From positions 2,125,001 to 2,189,000 of the forward strand of contig NZ_CP103057.1 of the NCBI RefSeq assembly GCF_025231525.1: a stretch of DNA of 64,000 nucleotides. The letters run 5' to 3'. The notes under the pieces are model-generated. The model did not search any database. It was given only the letters and a program-made list of their open reading frames with translations, and was not told where the DNA came from. The first letter of the stretch is position 1. Every line of letters starts with the position of its first letter. Of this stretch, positions 1 through 8,452 are shown piece by piece. A program made the translations under genes and the position numbers. The stretch comes from Sphingomonas endolithica (GTDB lineage: Bacteria > Pseudomonadota > Alphaproteobacteria > Sphingomonadales > Sphingomonadaceae).

Positions 1-184
1 TCCAGATCTGAGCGCCGCCGCCTAGCAGCGTCGCAAAGACGCCGATCCTGCGCAGCATTCCAAAGTTTTCCGGAGACACAGATGCGCCAAGGATGATCAG
101 AACTCCTGCCAATGTAACTGCGTGGAGCCACACGAGGCGTTTTCGGAAGCGTTCCCGCAGCTCGGCTTGCGATTGCCGGAGCAT
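1..184 (-). CDS. Small membrane protein, C-terminus outside window
   Basis: An open frame runs from an ATG at 184 leftward off the window edge, giving at least 61 residues. A good Shine-Dalgarno (GGGAGG, 5 bases before the ATG) supports this start. The N-terminus is charged (Arg/Glu-rich, about 20 residues) and is followed by two hydrophobic stretches: one around residues 25-41 beginning HAVTLAGVLIILG, and a second at the window edge containing GVFATLLGGGAQ. It therefore looks like an inner-membrane protein. I do not recognise the family, and the function is unknown. It has the same orientation as the ferritin-like gene upstream of it at 321-1574, with 136 bp between them, so the two could be co-transcribed. 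Confidence 0.5.
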   Translation of the reverse strand, partial: MLRQSQAELRERFRKRLVWLHAVTLAGVLIILGASVSPENFGMLRRIGVFATLLGGGAQIW

Positions 185-320
185 CAGCCTCCCTCGTGCT
201 CGGCACCAGTTTGACCCCGCCGGCGTAGCAGCCGCTGCATCGACGGCACCTGGTCGAAGATCGAAACTGCCTCGACCTCGAACGTCAGCAAGACGATAGC
301 AGCGAACTTCGGTAGGTCAC

Positions 321-1574
321 TCATTCAAGCGCCTCGATTTGCTCTGATGCACGCGCGATCGCTTGGCGCACGTGATTCGGCAGTTTACACCGTGTGCGCG
401 ACAACGCGTCGACCCGTTCCAGTAGCAAGCGCCGTTCGACCCTGCCGGGCAGCAGCGGCTCGACACCACGCAGCATCGTAAAGGTCATGCCAGCGTGAAC
501 GCCGCTCCCCTCGCGCGTCGCCGGGAGCCGTACCAGCGCAGTGGATGCGGCGCCAAGAACGTGCATCAGCTCGATCGCGGCGCTCATAAGCGAGGCCTGA
601 TCCCGCTCGATCTGGTTGCCCGAACGAGCGAAGCACTGGACGAGGCATCGCAGCAGCAACCCATAGGTCGAACACGCAAAGTCCAGCAGTTCGGCCGCCT
701 GCGGATGATTTACGAACACCTTGCCCTCGGGTTCCGGCGGCTGGCGCAGCACGGGGCTGTTAGCGGCTGGCCAGGCTGGGGCAAAGTTAGGATCATCGGC
801 GACAGCAGCATCGAGCTCCCGCTGGATTTGCAGGAAGCTGCGATAATGCGACTCTTCGCGATCTGCGCTCGATCCCTCGCCTTGCTCCACAATGATATCG
901 ATCGCCCGCCCGGCCCCGGCGATATCGACGATCGGCTCGACTCCATCGAGATCGATAGCCGGTGGACCTATTTGGCTCGCCTTACCACCGAGGAACAGCA
1001 CGTCTCCGCCCAGTTCGCGATTGACTGCGATCAAATTGGTGCGGATCGCTTCGTACAGGTGGCCGATCGTCGCATAATCCTGCGCACTCGGCATGAGCCC
1101 GAGATGCGCCTGTTCGCGGCAGTAGTCATCCTGTTCGAAGGCGGCGCTGTCTTGGCCGCGCGTATCCTGGGGGCGTTCCAGGAAAACGAAGTGCTTGAGC
1201 GTCTCGGCGTTGAACCCGGTCAGCCGTACTGCAACGCCAGATGGGAAGTAGCCGGGCGCCACGGGAAAGTTGGGGCGTCCGAAATGGGGACGTCCGCCGA
1301 TCGCCACCGTCAGATTGGCGACTATCATTAGATGTCCCATCTCCTCGACGGCGACATCCATGATTACCTTGCGCCACCGCTCGAGCGTCTCGCCCAGTTC
1401 AAACGAGACCCCAGGTTCACCTGCACGCTTCAGGCTGAAGGCCGCATAGAGATAGCTGCACATTAATGTGTGCTCGATCTCCGATGCCTCAGCGAGCAGA
1501 TGCAGCAACTGCTCACGCGATCCGATGACCACCGCTTGGCCGGAAACCTCTTCTATCACCGCTTCAAGGGGCAT
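321..1574 (-). CDS. Ferritin-like domain protein (VioB/RebD-type)
   Basis: This 417-residue protein has a ferritin-like helical region beginning about 20 residues in, with EIEH, then EEMGH about 50 residues later, the usual spacing of carboxylate/His iron ligands. The phrase SREQLLHLLAEASEIEH is typical of the ferritin-like domain that is also the N-terminal part of iminophenyl-pyruvate dimer synthases (VioB, RebD). Known members of that pathway are much longer and sit beside tryptophan oxidases; neither is true here, so I call only the domain. The frame is open further upstream to a TTG at 1640, but the first ATG, at 1574, is preferred; the conserved part lies downstream of both. No signal peptide is seen, so the protein should be cytoplasmic. 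Its substrate is unknown. An iron-dependent oxidase or iron-binding role would be inference. Confidence 0.7.
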   Translation of the reverse strand: MPLEAVIEEVSGQAVVIGSREQLLHLLAEASEIEHTLMCSYLYAAFSLKRAGEPGVSFELGETLERWRKVIMDVAVEEMGHLMIVANLTVAIGGRPHFGRPNFPVAPGYFPSGVAVRLTGFNAETLKHFVFLERPQDTRGQDSAAFEQDDYCREQAHLGLMPSAQDYATIGHLYEAIRTNLIAVNRELGGDVLFLGGKASQIGPPAIDLDGVEPIVDIAGAGRAIDIIVEQGEGSSADREESHYRSFLQIQRELDAAVADDPNFAPAWPAANSPVLRQPPEPEGKVFVNHPQAAELLDFACSTYGLLLRCLVQCFARSGNQIERDQASLMSAAIELMHVLGAASTALVRLPATREGSGVHAGMTFTMLRGVEPLLPGRVERRLLLERVDALSRTRCKLPNHVRQAIARASEQIEALE

Positions 1575-2034
1575 CCGCTTAGCGTCCGAGCGGCAATGGT
1601 AAGATGGCTTCGATCTGTATGCCGGAGAGGCGTCGAGCAATTGACATATTTTTCCGTTTCATCACGCACAAAACCAGCTGAGTCGCGTGCCACTGCTTCA
1701 ATTCAGACAGGTAACAACCCGAGCCTCCACAAGCTCCAACCGTTAGGTATAACGCTTAGCAACGTGATCGGCTGACTTGGATCGTTTGCTGCTTACCCTT
1801 AACGGCATGCATTTGTGACCAGCCGATATCGCGCGACCCCATCGCTCTGTATTCGGCTCAGATATTTGCCCAGCACCTCGCTTCTCAGCGGAGCCGATCG
1901 CGTTAAGCTAGAAGAATGACGCTTCTCAGCGCAATGAGCTCGCATTCGAGCGATCAGCCAACCTCGACGATTGTCTCGCCGCAGCAGCGAACCGATATGG
2001 GCCGAAGCATCTAGCACACGCGAGGTGACCACGA
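1575..2034. other. Gene-poor spacer between divergent genes
   Basis: This 460 bp region separates the leftward ferritin-like gene from the rightward phosphatase gene, so it should carry both promoters. Short frames exist on both strands (for example 1799-2065 minus) but none has a convincing ribosome binding site or family match. I saw no EcfG-type promoter and no strong hairpin. Confidence 0.5.
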
Positions 2035-2601
2035 GTGACGCCCCGAACAAGCCACACTCACCCATTGCAGATACCTTCCGTCACACCGGGCGAAGGGATT
2101 GGGCGTATCGGCATCAGCTTCTGCCCGGGCAAGTGGCAGGCAACCGCGATGACGGGCGCATGGGCGCGCGACATCGAGATCGACCTTGACGCTGTAGCTG
2201 AATGGGGCGCGGCCGCAGTGGTGACCCTCGTAGAGGAGAAGGAGTTGATCGCACTACGGGTGGAGAGTATGGGTATGGCTGTCACTTCCAGAGAGATGCA
2301 GTGGTTTCATCTGCCGATACCGGACGTTACGGCCCCAGGTCCGTCATTCGAGGCGACTTGGATCGATGCGGGTCCTGCACTGCTGAAGCTGCTGCGAAGC
2401 AGGCGTGATGTCTTCGTGCACTGCAAGGGCGGCCTCGGTCGAGCTGGCACGATAGCGGCCCGGCTTCTAGTCGAGCTTGGCGTTAACCCCGAGCAGGCAA
2501 TTGCCGACGTACGTGCCGTGCGTCTCGGCGCCATCCAAGTACCCGAGCAGGAGGCGTACGTGCGTGCGCTGCGCAGAAAGTGTCGTGCTCAGCAGGGCTG
2601 A
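2035..2601 (+). CDS. Dual-specificity/tyrosine-type protein phosphatase
   Basis: A 188-residue protein of the cysteine-dependent phosphatase superfamily, closest in style to CDKN3-like and DSP phosphatases. The signature HCxxxxxR is present as HCKGGLGRAG, with catalytic Cys130 and Arg136. It is preceded by the usual beta strand (DVFVHC) and followed by a helix (TIAARLLVELG). A general-acid Asp could come from the loop IPDVTAPG, about 30 residues before the Cys. The start is a GTG with GAGG 9 bases upstream. The gene lies 223 bp before the VWA/kinase/phosphatase operon on the same strand. That spacing and the promoter at 2749 suggest a separate transcript, but the shared theme of protein dephosphorylation makes a functional link plausible. 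The substrate is unknown. Confidence 0.8.
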   Translation: MTPRTSHTHPLQIPSVTPGEGIGRIGISFCPGKWQATAMTGAWARDIEIDLDAVAEWGAAAVVTLVEEKELIALRVESMGMAVTSREMQWFHLPIPDVTAPGPSFEATWIDAGPALLKLLRSRRDVFVHCKGGLGRAGTIAARLLVELGVNPEQAIADVRAVRLGAIQVPEQEAYVRALRRKCRAQQG

Positions 2602-2748
2602 CGACTTTGCTTTATAAGAGCGGCGGCCGCCCAACCAACAAATACCCACAAACGGCCATTCAGATTATGCGCCCGGGCCACCGGATCCTACCGGCTCGTT
2701 CAGCCGAAGCTTATGGCTGCGGGGGCTTCCGACCGGTCTCGTCAGCCC

Positions 2749-2773
2749 GGAACCAACCGAGTCGCCCCTCGTT
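2749..2773 (+). promoter_or_regulatory. EcfG-type general stress promoter
   Basis: GGAAC at 2749-2753, a 16-base spacer, then CGTT at 2770-2773. This is a perfect match to the alphaproteobacterial EcfG consensus (GGAAC-N16/17-CGTT). It sits 52 bp before the VWA ATG at 2825, which is the right distance for a transcript starting near 2780. Confidence 0.65.
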
Positions 2774-2824
2774 CGCCCTCCAATGGAGCCGATGTTCGGC
2801 GTCCAAGAGATCACGGAGCATCAT

Positions 2825-3727
2825 ATGAGCGGCACCGAGCCTTTGAGCCCTGAAGACGTCGTAGAAACCGCCCCGGTCGAGACATCGACCGTAGGCGAGG
2901 CTCCGACGCCTGCGGCAGGTTCAGAGGCGCCCATCGCGGCGATCCCGCCGGAAGCGTCGGCAGGCGGTGCTGATCTGGCGCCGAGCGCGCCAGCCCCGCA
3001 GAGTCGCGGGAAGACCAAGGGCGTGGCCGACATCGTGTTCGTCGTCGACGTCAGCGGCAGCATGGCACCGTGTATTGATGCGCTGAGGCAGAACATTGAG
3101 GCTTTCGTGGACTCGCTGAGCCGCGGCGACGCCAACAATACCGCTCCGGTGAAGGACTGGCGCGCCAAGGTCGTCGGCTACCGGGACTTCGAAAGCGCTG
3201 AGAGCGAGGGCCTGCCCTGGATGATCGACAACAGCTTCGTGCGTGAAACGGCTGAGCTCAAAGCGCAGCTAGCCGCCCTTGAGGCGAATGGTGGCGGAGA
3301 TGAACCGGAGTCGCTGCTTGATACGCTGTATAAGGTCGCGACAATGGAGGCGACTGCGAAGGGCGCGCAGACCGTTGAAGCGACCAAGTGGCGCTACCGC
3401 AGCGATGCGGCCCGGGTGGTTGTCGTCTTCACCGACGCTTCGTTCAAAGAGACGATGGGAATTCCTGAAGCAAAGGGTGGATCGCTGCAGGACGTCGCCA
3501 ACGTGGTCATGGCGAACCGCATCATCCTGAGCGTGTTTGCTCCTAATTTCGAGGGCTATGATCGCCTCAGCCAGATCGACAAGTCAGAGTGGGAGGTCGT
3601 CGAGTTTGATGGCTTGACCGCGCAGGAAGCCTTGCAGAAGTTCACCGCCGATCCGGTCAACTTTCGCAATACGCTCAAGCAGCTTGCTGCCAGCGTATCG
3701 CGCTCGGCAGAGACGGTGGCGCTTTGA
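2825..3727 (+). CDS. VWA domain protein, first gene of phospho-signalling operon
   Basis: A 300-residue protein. Residues 1-65 are a Pro/Ala/Glu-rich, probably disordered segment; a von Willebrand factor A domain fills the rest. The metal-ion (MIDAS) motif is intact as DVSGSM (Asp75, Ser77, Ser79), followed by VGYRDF, GGGDEPE (156-162) and FTDASF. The VGYRDF and GGGDEPE segments are those seen in VWA domains of TerY and of VWA-kinase proteins. I chose the ATG at 2825 because GGAG lies 6 bases before it; the open frame extends to 2783 without such support. No signal peptide is visible, so it should act in the cytoplasm, probably as a metal-dependent scaffold for the kinase and phosphatase encoded next. 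The gap to the kinase is 29 bp. Function beyond this is inference. Confidence 0.85.
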   Translation: MSGTEPLSPEDVVETAPVETSTVGEAPTPAAGSEAPIAAIPPEASAGGADLAPSAPAPQSRGKTKGVADIVFVVDVSGSMAPCIDALRQNIEAFVDSLSRGDANNTAPVKDWRAKVVGYRDFESAESEGLPWMIDNSFVRETAELKAQLAALEANGGGDEPESLLDTLYKVATMEATAKGAQTVEATKWRYRSDAARVVVVFTDASFKETMGIPEAKGGSLQDVANVVMANRIILSVFAPNFEGYDRLSQIDKSEWEVVEFDGLTAQEALQKFTADPVNFRNTLKQLAASVSRSAETVAL

Positions 3728-3756
3728 TCAGCCGGAAGCGGCTGTAAGAGCGGATT

Positions 3757-5121
3757 ATGGCAAAGAAGCTCAAGGTCGGCGACACCATTCGGGGCTACCG
3801 CATACTGAATGTATTCGGCCCCGGCATGATGGCGATTTCCTACGCCGCACAGGCGCCTTCGGGTAGGAAGGTCTTCTTCAAGCAGTATAAGTCACCGGCT
3901 CCGACAGTGGTTTGGTACCGGGACTTTGTGGCCTATCAGAAGGAACTGTCCGCTCGTGTTATAAAGGGCAAGGCGGACAATTTTGCCGTGGCACAGGTCG
4001 ACGCGTTCGAGGAGGTGTGGGGCGGCCCCTGCTATTTCCAAGCATACACGTTCGTTGAGAACGGCGCCGATCTGCAGCAGGTGATGGATGAAGAGCGCGA
4101 GCAGCACCGACTGACCAGAAAGGCGCCAACAAGCGATCCAGCGGTTTGGGCGCGCCATGCGACCTGGGCCAAGGTACTGGTTGCGGCCATCGGCGCGCTG
4201 CACGACGTCAAAATCGTCCATGCCGACCTCAAACCTGCCAACGCCTATCTGATCGAGGACCCCACGATTGCGGCCGAGTACCAGCTGAAGCTGATTGACA
4301 TGGATTTCTCGGTCCTGGCCGATCGCCGTCCCCCATGGCATGGTCATCAGGGCTATGTCGGCACGGATAATTACCGCTCGCCCGAGCACCTGCTGAAAGG
4401 CGCCGTACCCAGCCTCGCCTCCGACATGTTCACCTGCGGGTTGATGCTCTACGAGTTGCTGGCCGGACGGCATCCGTACTGGTCGGAGGACCAGGCCGAC
4501 TACGCCCGACTGGTCCAAGGCTACAAAGCTGAACCTCCGGCATTGGTGGGCAAGATGCCGTGGCCGGCAAGCAATGCGGAGGTAAGTGCCGCGCTCCACC
4601 GCTGCCTTTCTCCGGACCCTGCGGCGCGTCCGACCGCCGCCGAGTTACGCGCGACGTTGAGCGGCCGCGACAGGAAGCCTGCGGCCGCATTCGTGCCGTC
4701 CCCGCCCACGGTCGCCGTGCCGATCAAGCCAGCACGGGTCACATCACCGACATCTGTTCCAAAGCCGGCGCCTGTGGCGACAGCGACCCCCGTGGCGCGC
4801 ATGCCATTGGTTTCTAACGCAGTTGAGCTTGTTGCCTCCAGCGGCAAGTCTTTGCGAATTGCCGTGCGGACCGAACTCGGCAAGTTGCTGATGCGCCAGT
4901 TCGGCCCCGATGGTGAATACTGGGACGATCGACAGTGTGTGATCGAACGCAATCCGAGCGGTGAGTGGATGATGACGCCCGTCGGCACCTCTACGAACCA
5001 GACGCTCGTTAACGGCCGTGCGCTTACCGGGGCACGCGTCCTCAATAGCGGCGATCTGGTAGCCGTCGGCAATGAAGCCAAGGGCGTCGCCAAGCTCCCG
5101 CTCACAGCCCGGGCTGTCTGA
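3757..5121 (+). CDS. Ser/Thr protein kinase with C-terminal FHA domain
   Basis: A 454-residue Hanks-type kinase. The glycine loop is weak (FGPGMMA, 20-26); the likely ATP lysine is Lys42 in VFFKQYK; the catalytic loop is HADLKPAN (Asp157, Lys159, Asn162). The DFG motif reads DFS (183-185), a change in the third position. The activation segment ends in GTDNYRSPE. A Pro/Ala/Val-rich linker (about 300-350) leads to a forkhead-associated domain from about 363, recognisable by STNQTLVNG (412-420), the usual SxNGTxVNG loop with Gln for Gly. FHA domains bind phosphothreonine, so autophosphorylation or binding of a phosphorylated partner is expected. There is no transmembrane segment, unlike PknB-type receptors. 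Its stop overlaps the next start (TGATG), so kinase and phosphatase are translationally coupled. Confidence 0.9.
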   Translation: MAKKLKVGDTIRGYRILNVFGPGMMAISYAAQAPSGRKVFFKQYKSPAPTVVWYRDFVAYQKELSARVIKGKADNFAVAQVDAFEEVWGGPCYFQAYTFVENGADLQQVMDEEREQHRLTRKAPTSDPAVWARHATWAKVLVAAIGALHDVKIVHADLKPANAYLIEDPTIAAEYQLKLIDMDFSVLADRRPPWHGHQGYVGTDNYRSPEHLLKGAVPSLASDMFTCGLMLYELLAGRHPYWSEDQADYARLVQGYKAEPPALVGKMPWPASNAEVSAALHRCLSPDPAARPTAAELRATLSGRDRKPAAAFVPSPPTVAVPIKPARVTSPTSVPKPAPVATATPVARMPLVSNAVELVASSGKSLRIAVRTELGKLLMRQFGPDGEYWDDRQCVIERNPSGEWMMTPVGTSTNQTLVNGRALTGARVLNSGDLVAVGNEAKGVAKLPLTARAV

Positions 5122-6380
5122 TGGACGAGGTTCCCGAAGCCGAGGCGAACTTGCCGCTGAACGATCCGCCGGCCGAGACACCGAGCGATGTCGCGCATGA
5201 CGTGACGGCGGCGTCGATTGAGATTCCAGCTGATGCGGCAGGGAGCGCCGCAAACGCGCCAATCGATCCGCCCGCTGCAGCCGGCGTTCTCCCGGTCGTT
5301 GACGCCTACGACGTCGACTGGGCGGCTGTCCATAGTTCGGTCTCTCCGACGGCAGTCCGGGCGCGGATGCGTACCACAGTGGAGGCATTCGAAGCACTAC
5401 TCGATCGCGCGGACGGACCAGGGCTGCTGTTCGATGCCGACCGCGCGGAGGCGGCCGATCGCGCTATTCAGGTGAGCGCGCTGGACCCCGCAGCTCCGCT
5501 GTGGATCATCGGCGACCTGCATGGCGACCTGCTCGCGCTCGAGGCGGCATTGGCGGTAATCAACGATGACCAGGCCCCCACTGCATCCAACATTATCTTC
5601 CTTGGGGACTTCTTCGACGATGAAGGAATGGGCCTCGAGCTGCTGCTGCGCGTCTTTGAACTCATCCTCAACGCACCCGACCGCATCTGCGTCGTTGTCG
5701 GCAATCACGACGAGGCGTTAAGCTACGACGGCAACCGCTTTTCTTCGAGCGTATCCCCGAGCGACTTCACCGACTTTCTCAATAACAATCTCGCACACGA
5801 ATGGATTGAGCGCGCCGGCAAGCTTGCTGTGAGACTGTTTGCGCACGCACCCCATGCGCTGTTCTTGCCTGATGGCCTGCTAGTTGCTCATGCCGGTTTT
5901 CCTTTGAGCGACTTGCACGCGCGACTGGAAGAGACCGGGAACTGGAGCGATCCCGCATGTCTGTCCGACTTCACCTGGACTCGCGCCCATCCAACCGCAC
6001 GGCGCAAGATGCCCAACCGCTTCACGCGCGGAAGCCAGTTCGGCTATGAAGATTTCGGTGCGTTTTGCGAACTCGCGGCGCGGCTTGGCCGGCCCGTCAC
6101 GCACATGGTGCGCGGGCACGATCACATGGAGGAACGCTATGCAATCTACCCTGCATACTTGGCGCATCCGATGCTGACCACGGTCGCGCTGTCACGCCGC
6201 CTGCCGCGGGAGTCCTTCGGCCCATACGCGCGTATTCCGACCATTGCGCGCTTCGTCGAAGGCTCGCTGCCGCAGGTTCATCGGCTGCATATTCCTGCGG
6301 ACATCGTCGAGGCCGTGTTTCCGCAACCTGGCGACTCCCATGAAGCGGGCGAGATCGCCGAGGGTGCGGATCAGCAATGA
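5121..6380 (+). CDS. Calcineurin-like Ser/Thr protein phosphatase
   Basis: A 419-residue metallophosphoesterase of the PPP type. The three core motifs are intact: GDLHGD (131-136), GDFFDD (162-167) and GNHDE (194-198). Later metal ligands are probably His257 in HAGFPLSD and His333 in RGHDH (331-335). This is the fold of eukaryotic PP1/PP2A and lambda phosphatase, unlike the PP2C enzymes that usually accompany bacterial kinases. The first 60 residues are acidic and low-complexity. It is coupled to the kinase gene upstream and overlaps the zinc-ribbon gene downstream by ATGA, so it very likely reverses the action of that kinase. Metal dependence (Mn/Fe) is expected from the family. Confidence 0.88.
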   Translation: MDEVPEAEANLPLNDPPAETPSDVAHDVTAASIEIPADAAGSAANAPIDPPAAAGVLPVVDAYDVDWAAVHSSVSPTAVRARMRTTVEAFEALLDRADGPGLLFDADRAEAADRAIQVSALDPAAPLWIIGDLHGDLLALEAALAVINDDQAPTASNIIFLGDFFDDEGMGLELLLRVFELILNAPDRICVVVGNHDEALSYDGNRFSSSVSPSDFTDFLNNNLAHEWIERAGKLAVRLFAHAPHALFLPDGLLVAHAGFPLSDLHARLEETGNWSDPACLSDFTWTRAHPTARRKMPNRFTRGSQFGYEDFGAFCELAARLGRPVTHMVRGHDHMEERYAIYPAYLAHPMLTTVALSRRLPRESFGPYARIPTIARFVEGSLPQVHRLHIPADIVEAVFPQPGDSHEAGEIAEGADQQ

Positions 6381-6919
6381 GCGGCGTCGTCCTTCGCTGT
6401 TCGAACTGCGGAACTGTGCAAACCAGCGCGGGTGAATGCGAAGCGTGCCACGAGGCGCAGGTCCGGTACTTCTGCACGAATCATACACCAGGGCTGTGGC
6501 TAGACATGTCAGCATGCTCGCAGTGCGGAGCGCGTTTCGGCGAGGCCTCCCCTACCCGGCCAGGACTACGGCGGGCTGCCGATCGCCCCCCGGGTCCGCC
6601 TTCGCTGCCCGAAGCGGATCCCGCAGCAAAACTTGATGACCGATCGAGCGCTCGGGATATAAAGCCCTCACGGCCACTCGACGGTAGTGTCCCCGACGGG
6701 ATCCGCCGCCCCACTCCGGGGCTGATAATCGAGGCCTTGGCCTATGCAGCCCGCGCCAGAAGCATCCGCAAGGCGGCGAGCGACGACGCTCCCGTTGCGC
6801 CGGTTCGTGCAACCGGAGGCGGTTGCGTCGGGCGGCTGCTGTTGCTTGCGTTGCTATTAGCGGGGCTGTTCTTGTTGGTACCGATCCTTCTTGGAGGTGC
6901 GTTACTCCAGATGCTCTGA
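6377..6919 (+). CDS. Zinc-ribbon protein with C-terminal membrane anchor
   Basis: A 180-residue protein that starts by ATGA overlap with the phosphatase gene. The N-terminus carries two Cys pairs, CSNCG (about 7-11) and CEAC (about 20-23), then a single C and CSQCG (about 52-56), which together suggest one or two zinc ribbons. The middle is Pro/Ala-rich and probably flexible. The last 35 residues form a hydrophobic helix (RLLLLALLLAGLFLLVPILL), a tail anchor that would leave the ribbons in the cytoplasm. As the last gene of the unit it may tether the VWA/kinase/phosphatase complex to the membrane; that is inference. I do not recognise a named family. Confidence 0.75.
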   Translation: MSGVVLRCSNCGTVQTSAGECEACHEAQVRYFCTNHTPGLWLDMSACSQCGARFGEASPTRPGLRRAADRPPGPPSLPEADPAAKLDDRSSARDIKPSRPLDGSVPDGIRRPTPGLIIEALAYAARARSIRKAASDDAPVAPVRATGGGCVGRLLLLALLLAGLFLLVPILLGGALLQML

Positions 6920-7180
6920 AGACCCAGACCCAGTCACTCAAAGCGCGTTTCCACTCCCCAACTTCGGTCGCTCGTTCAGAATTCGTTGGGCAACAGTAGC
7001 GACCGGCTGGACTTAGCGGAGCGTTACCGCTTTCCCCGCGGGGTCGTTTTGAAAACTGCTATTCGGCGGTGATCCACCTTGCCCTTCCCCCAACATTCGG
7101 GGCAGGTGCTAGGAAGCAACTGACGCCTCCCGACCGCGGTCGGCGTCGATGGTGAGAAGTGGAGAAAAATCGGGAGAATA

Positions 7181-7738
7181 TCACGAGTTCGTCCGACTTT
7201 CGGTCCCCTGCAGCGGATAATGCACAGCGACTTCATACTGCGCGCCGGACGCCAACAAGTGGCTCTCGAACAAACTGAATCCATCAACTTGCCAGTTCGC
7301 CCGCAAGCCAGAGTTGTGCGTCAACCAATCGACAATCGGGCCGGTGTGATTGTTCAGACGCGCGATCGTGATGTGTGGCGTGAAGCGCCGGGTTTCGCCA
7401 CCAAGTCCGGCCAGGGCACACGCCCGCTCGGTCTTCGCCCGGAGCCGCTCAAGCTCAGGCGCGGGCCGAACCCGCGCCCAGATGGCGGTCGGCATGCCCT
7501 TGCGCTCGAACTGCGACACCCCCTCAAGCTCCAATTCGAAGGGCGGCAATGCGATGCTCGCTAAGGCGGCGGCAAGGTCGTTTGCGGTCTCGCGCTCGAC
7601 TTCGCCGGCGAAGCGCATCGTCAGGTGCAGTTGCTCGTCGTCCTGCCAGCGTGCGCCTTCCAGCGCTTCCATCGTGTCGATCAGCGCTTCTCGCACATGG
7701 GCGGGTGGCCGGATGCCGATGAACAAGCGGTGGGACAT
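7181..7738 (-). CDS. thpR: RNA 2',3'-cyclic phosphodiesterase (2H family)
   Basis: A 185-residue LigT/ThpR protein. The two HxT motifs that give the 2H superfamily its name are present as HLTMRF and HITIAR, about 80 residues apart, each supplying a catalytic His and Thr. The length fits the family (about 180). Members hydrolyse 2',3'-cyclic phosphate RNA ends or ligate tRNA halves through 2'-5' bonds in vitro; the cellular role is poorly known. The ATG at 7738 is preferred over a GTG at 7747 because AGGTGG lies 6 bases before it. It converges on the zinc-ribbon gene across a 260 bp spacer that holds no supported gene. Confidence 0.88.
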   Translation of the reverse strand: MSHRLFIGIRPPAHVREALIDTMEALEGARWQDDEQLHLTMRFAGEVERETANDLAAALASIALPPFELELEGVSQFERKGMPTAIWARVRPAPELERLRAKTERACALAGLGGETRRFTPHITIARLNNHTGPIVDWLTHNSGLRANWQVDGFSLFESHLLASGAQYEVAVHYPLQGTESRTNS

Positions 7739-7902
7739 CGTCGCCACCTAACACGCTAAACCCGACCTGCTAATGCCCTACCAAGAAGAGAGGAGAAGGG
7801 GCGGTTTCCTAGAAGCGGGATATTTTAGCGCTCCCCGGACCGCCTACGGAATTTGCGCGTTGACCTGCCGCAAGGCGCATAACGCGACTGATGGAGAAAA
7901 AC

Positions 7903-8106
7903 ATGACCGACACCGCTGCCACACCGGAGGCTTCAACGAGCAACGGCAAGACTGGTCTGTCTGACGCATTCCGAACGCACTTCGCCGGCGACGCGCCGAT
8001 CACCGAAAAGGCGACGAATTTCGCCAAGGCGCGCCCATGGACCAGCGCTGCCTTCCTCGGCGTGGCTGCGATCGCCGTGATGAACAGCCTAAGAGGTCGC
8101 GGCTGA
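7903..8106 (+). CDS. Small membrane-anchored protein, DUF883/YqjD-like
   Basis: A 67-residue protein. A Thr/Ala/Ser-rich polar N-terminus leads to a helix (ITEKATNFAKARP) and a short C-terminal hydrophobic segment (WTSAAFLGVAAIAVMNSL) ending in RGRG. The pattern of an amphipathic helix, then ARPW and a terminal membrane segment with a charged tail, is that of ElaB/YqjD/DUF883-type ribosome- or membrane-associated stress proteins, but this one lacks most of the long helix. GGAG 7 bases before the ATG at 7903 decides the start; an in-frame ATG at 7891 overlaps the Shine-Dalgarno. Function is unknown. Confidence 0.6.
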   Translation: MTDTAATPEASTSNGKTGLSDAFRTHFAGDAPITEKATNFAKARPWTSAAFLGVAAIAVMNSLRGRG

Positions 8107-8300
8107 CCGCAGCCCGGTGAATAGGCGTTTCGGGCTGAGGCACAATGTTCGGTGGCCGTGCCGGTGACGGCAACCCGTAGGGTCAGATCCTGGAAGGTCT
8201 GCGCTGATCATGTCGAAGCGATTACGAATGTGGTCGCTTCGCATGTACACCTCAGGCCTCGGGTGCTGGAGCAGACCAGAATGACAAGTGACCGAAGACG

Positions 8301-8452
8301 ATGAACCGACAGGAACGCCGCGCGCTCGCGGGCCAAACCAAACGTCCTGCGGCAAGCCGGCAGTGCGCCTGCTGCGCTCCGAAAGAAGATTTCCTAAACA
8401 CGCCTGAGACGGTCGAACTGACGCGTTTACCGGTGACGGTGCTGTCAGTCTA
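8301..8452 (+). pseudogene. Short ORF truncated by the IS6 element
   Basis: A frame from the ATG at 8301 begins MNRQERRALAGQ and contains CACC. It runs into the left end of the IS6 element at 8439 and stops at a TAA within its first bases, giving 50 codons. Basic, Cys-bearing starts of this sort are common in small sphingomonad proteins, so this may be the 5' piece of a gene cut by the insertion. No matching 3' piece is seen right of the IS, where the FNT gene begins soon after. Confidence 0.3.

Noticed and set aside
7034..7050. CCCCGCGGGG followed by TCGTTTT as terminator
   Set aside because: The stem is a 10 bp self-complement with no loop and a poor T run, so it is not convincing.
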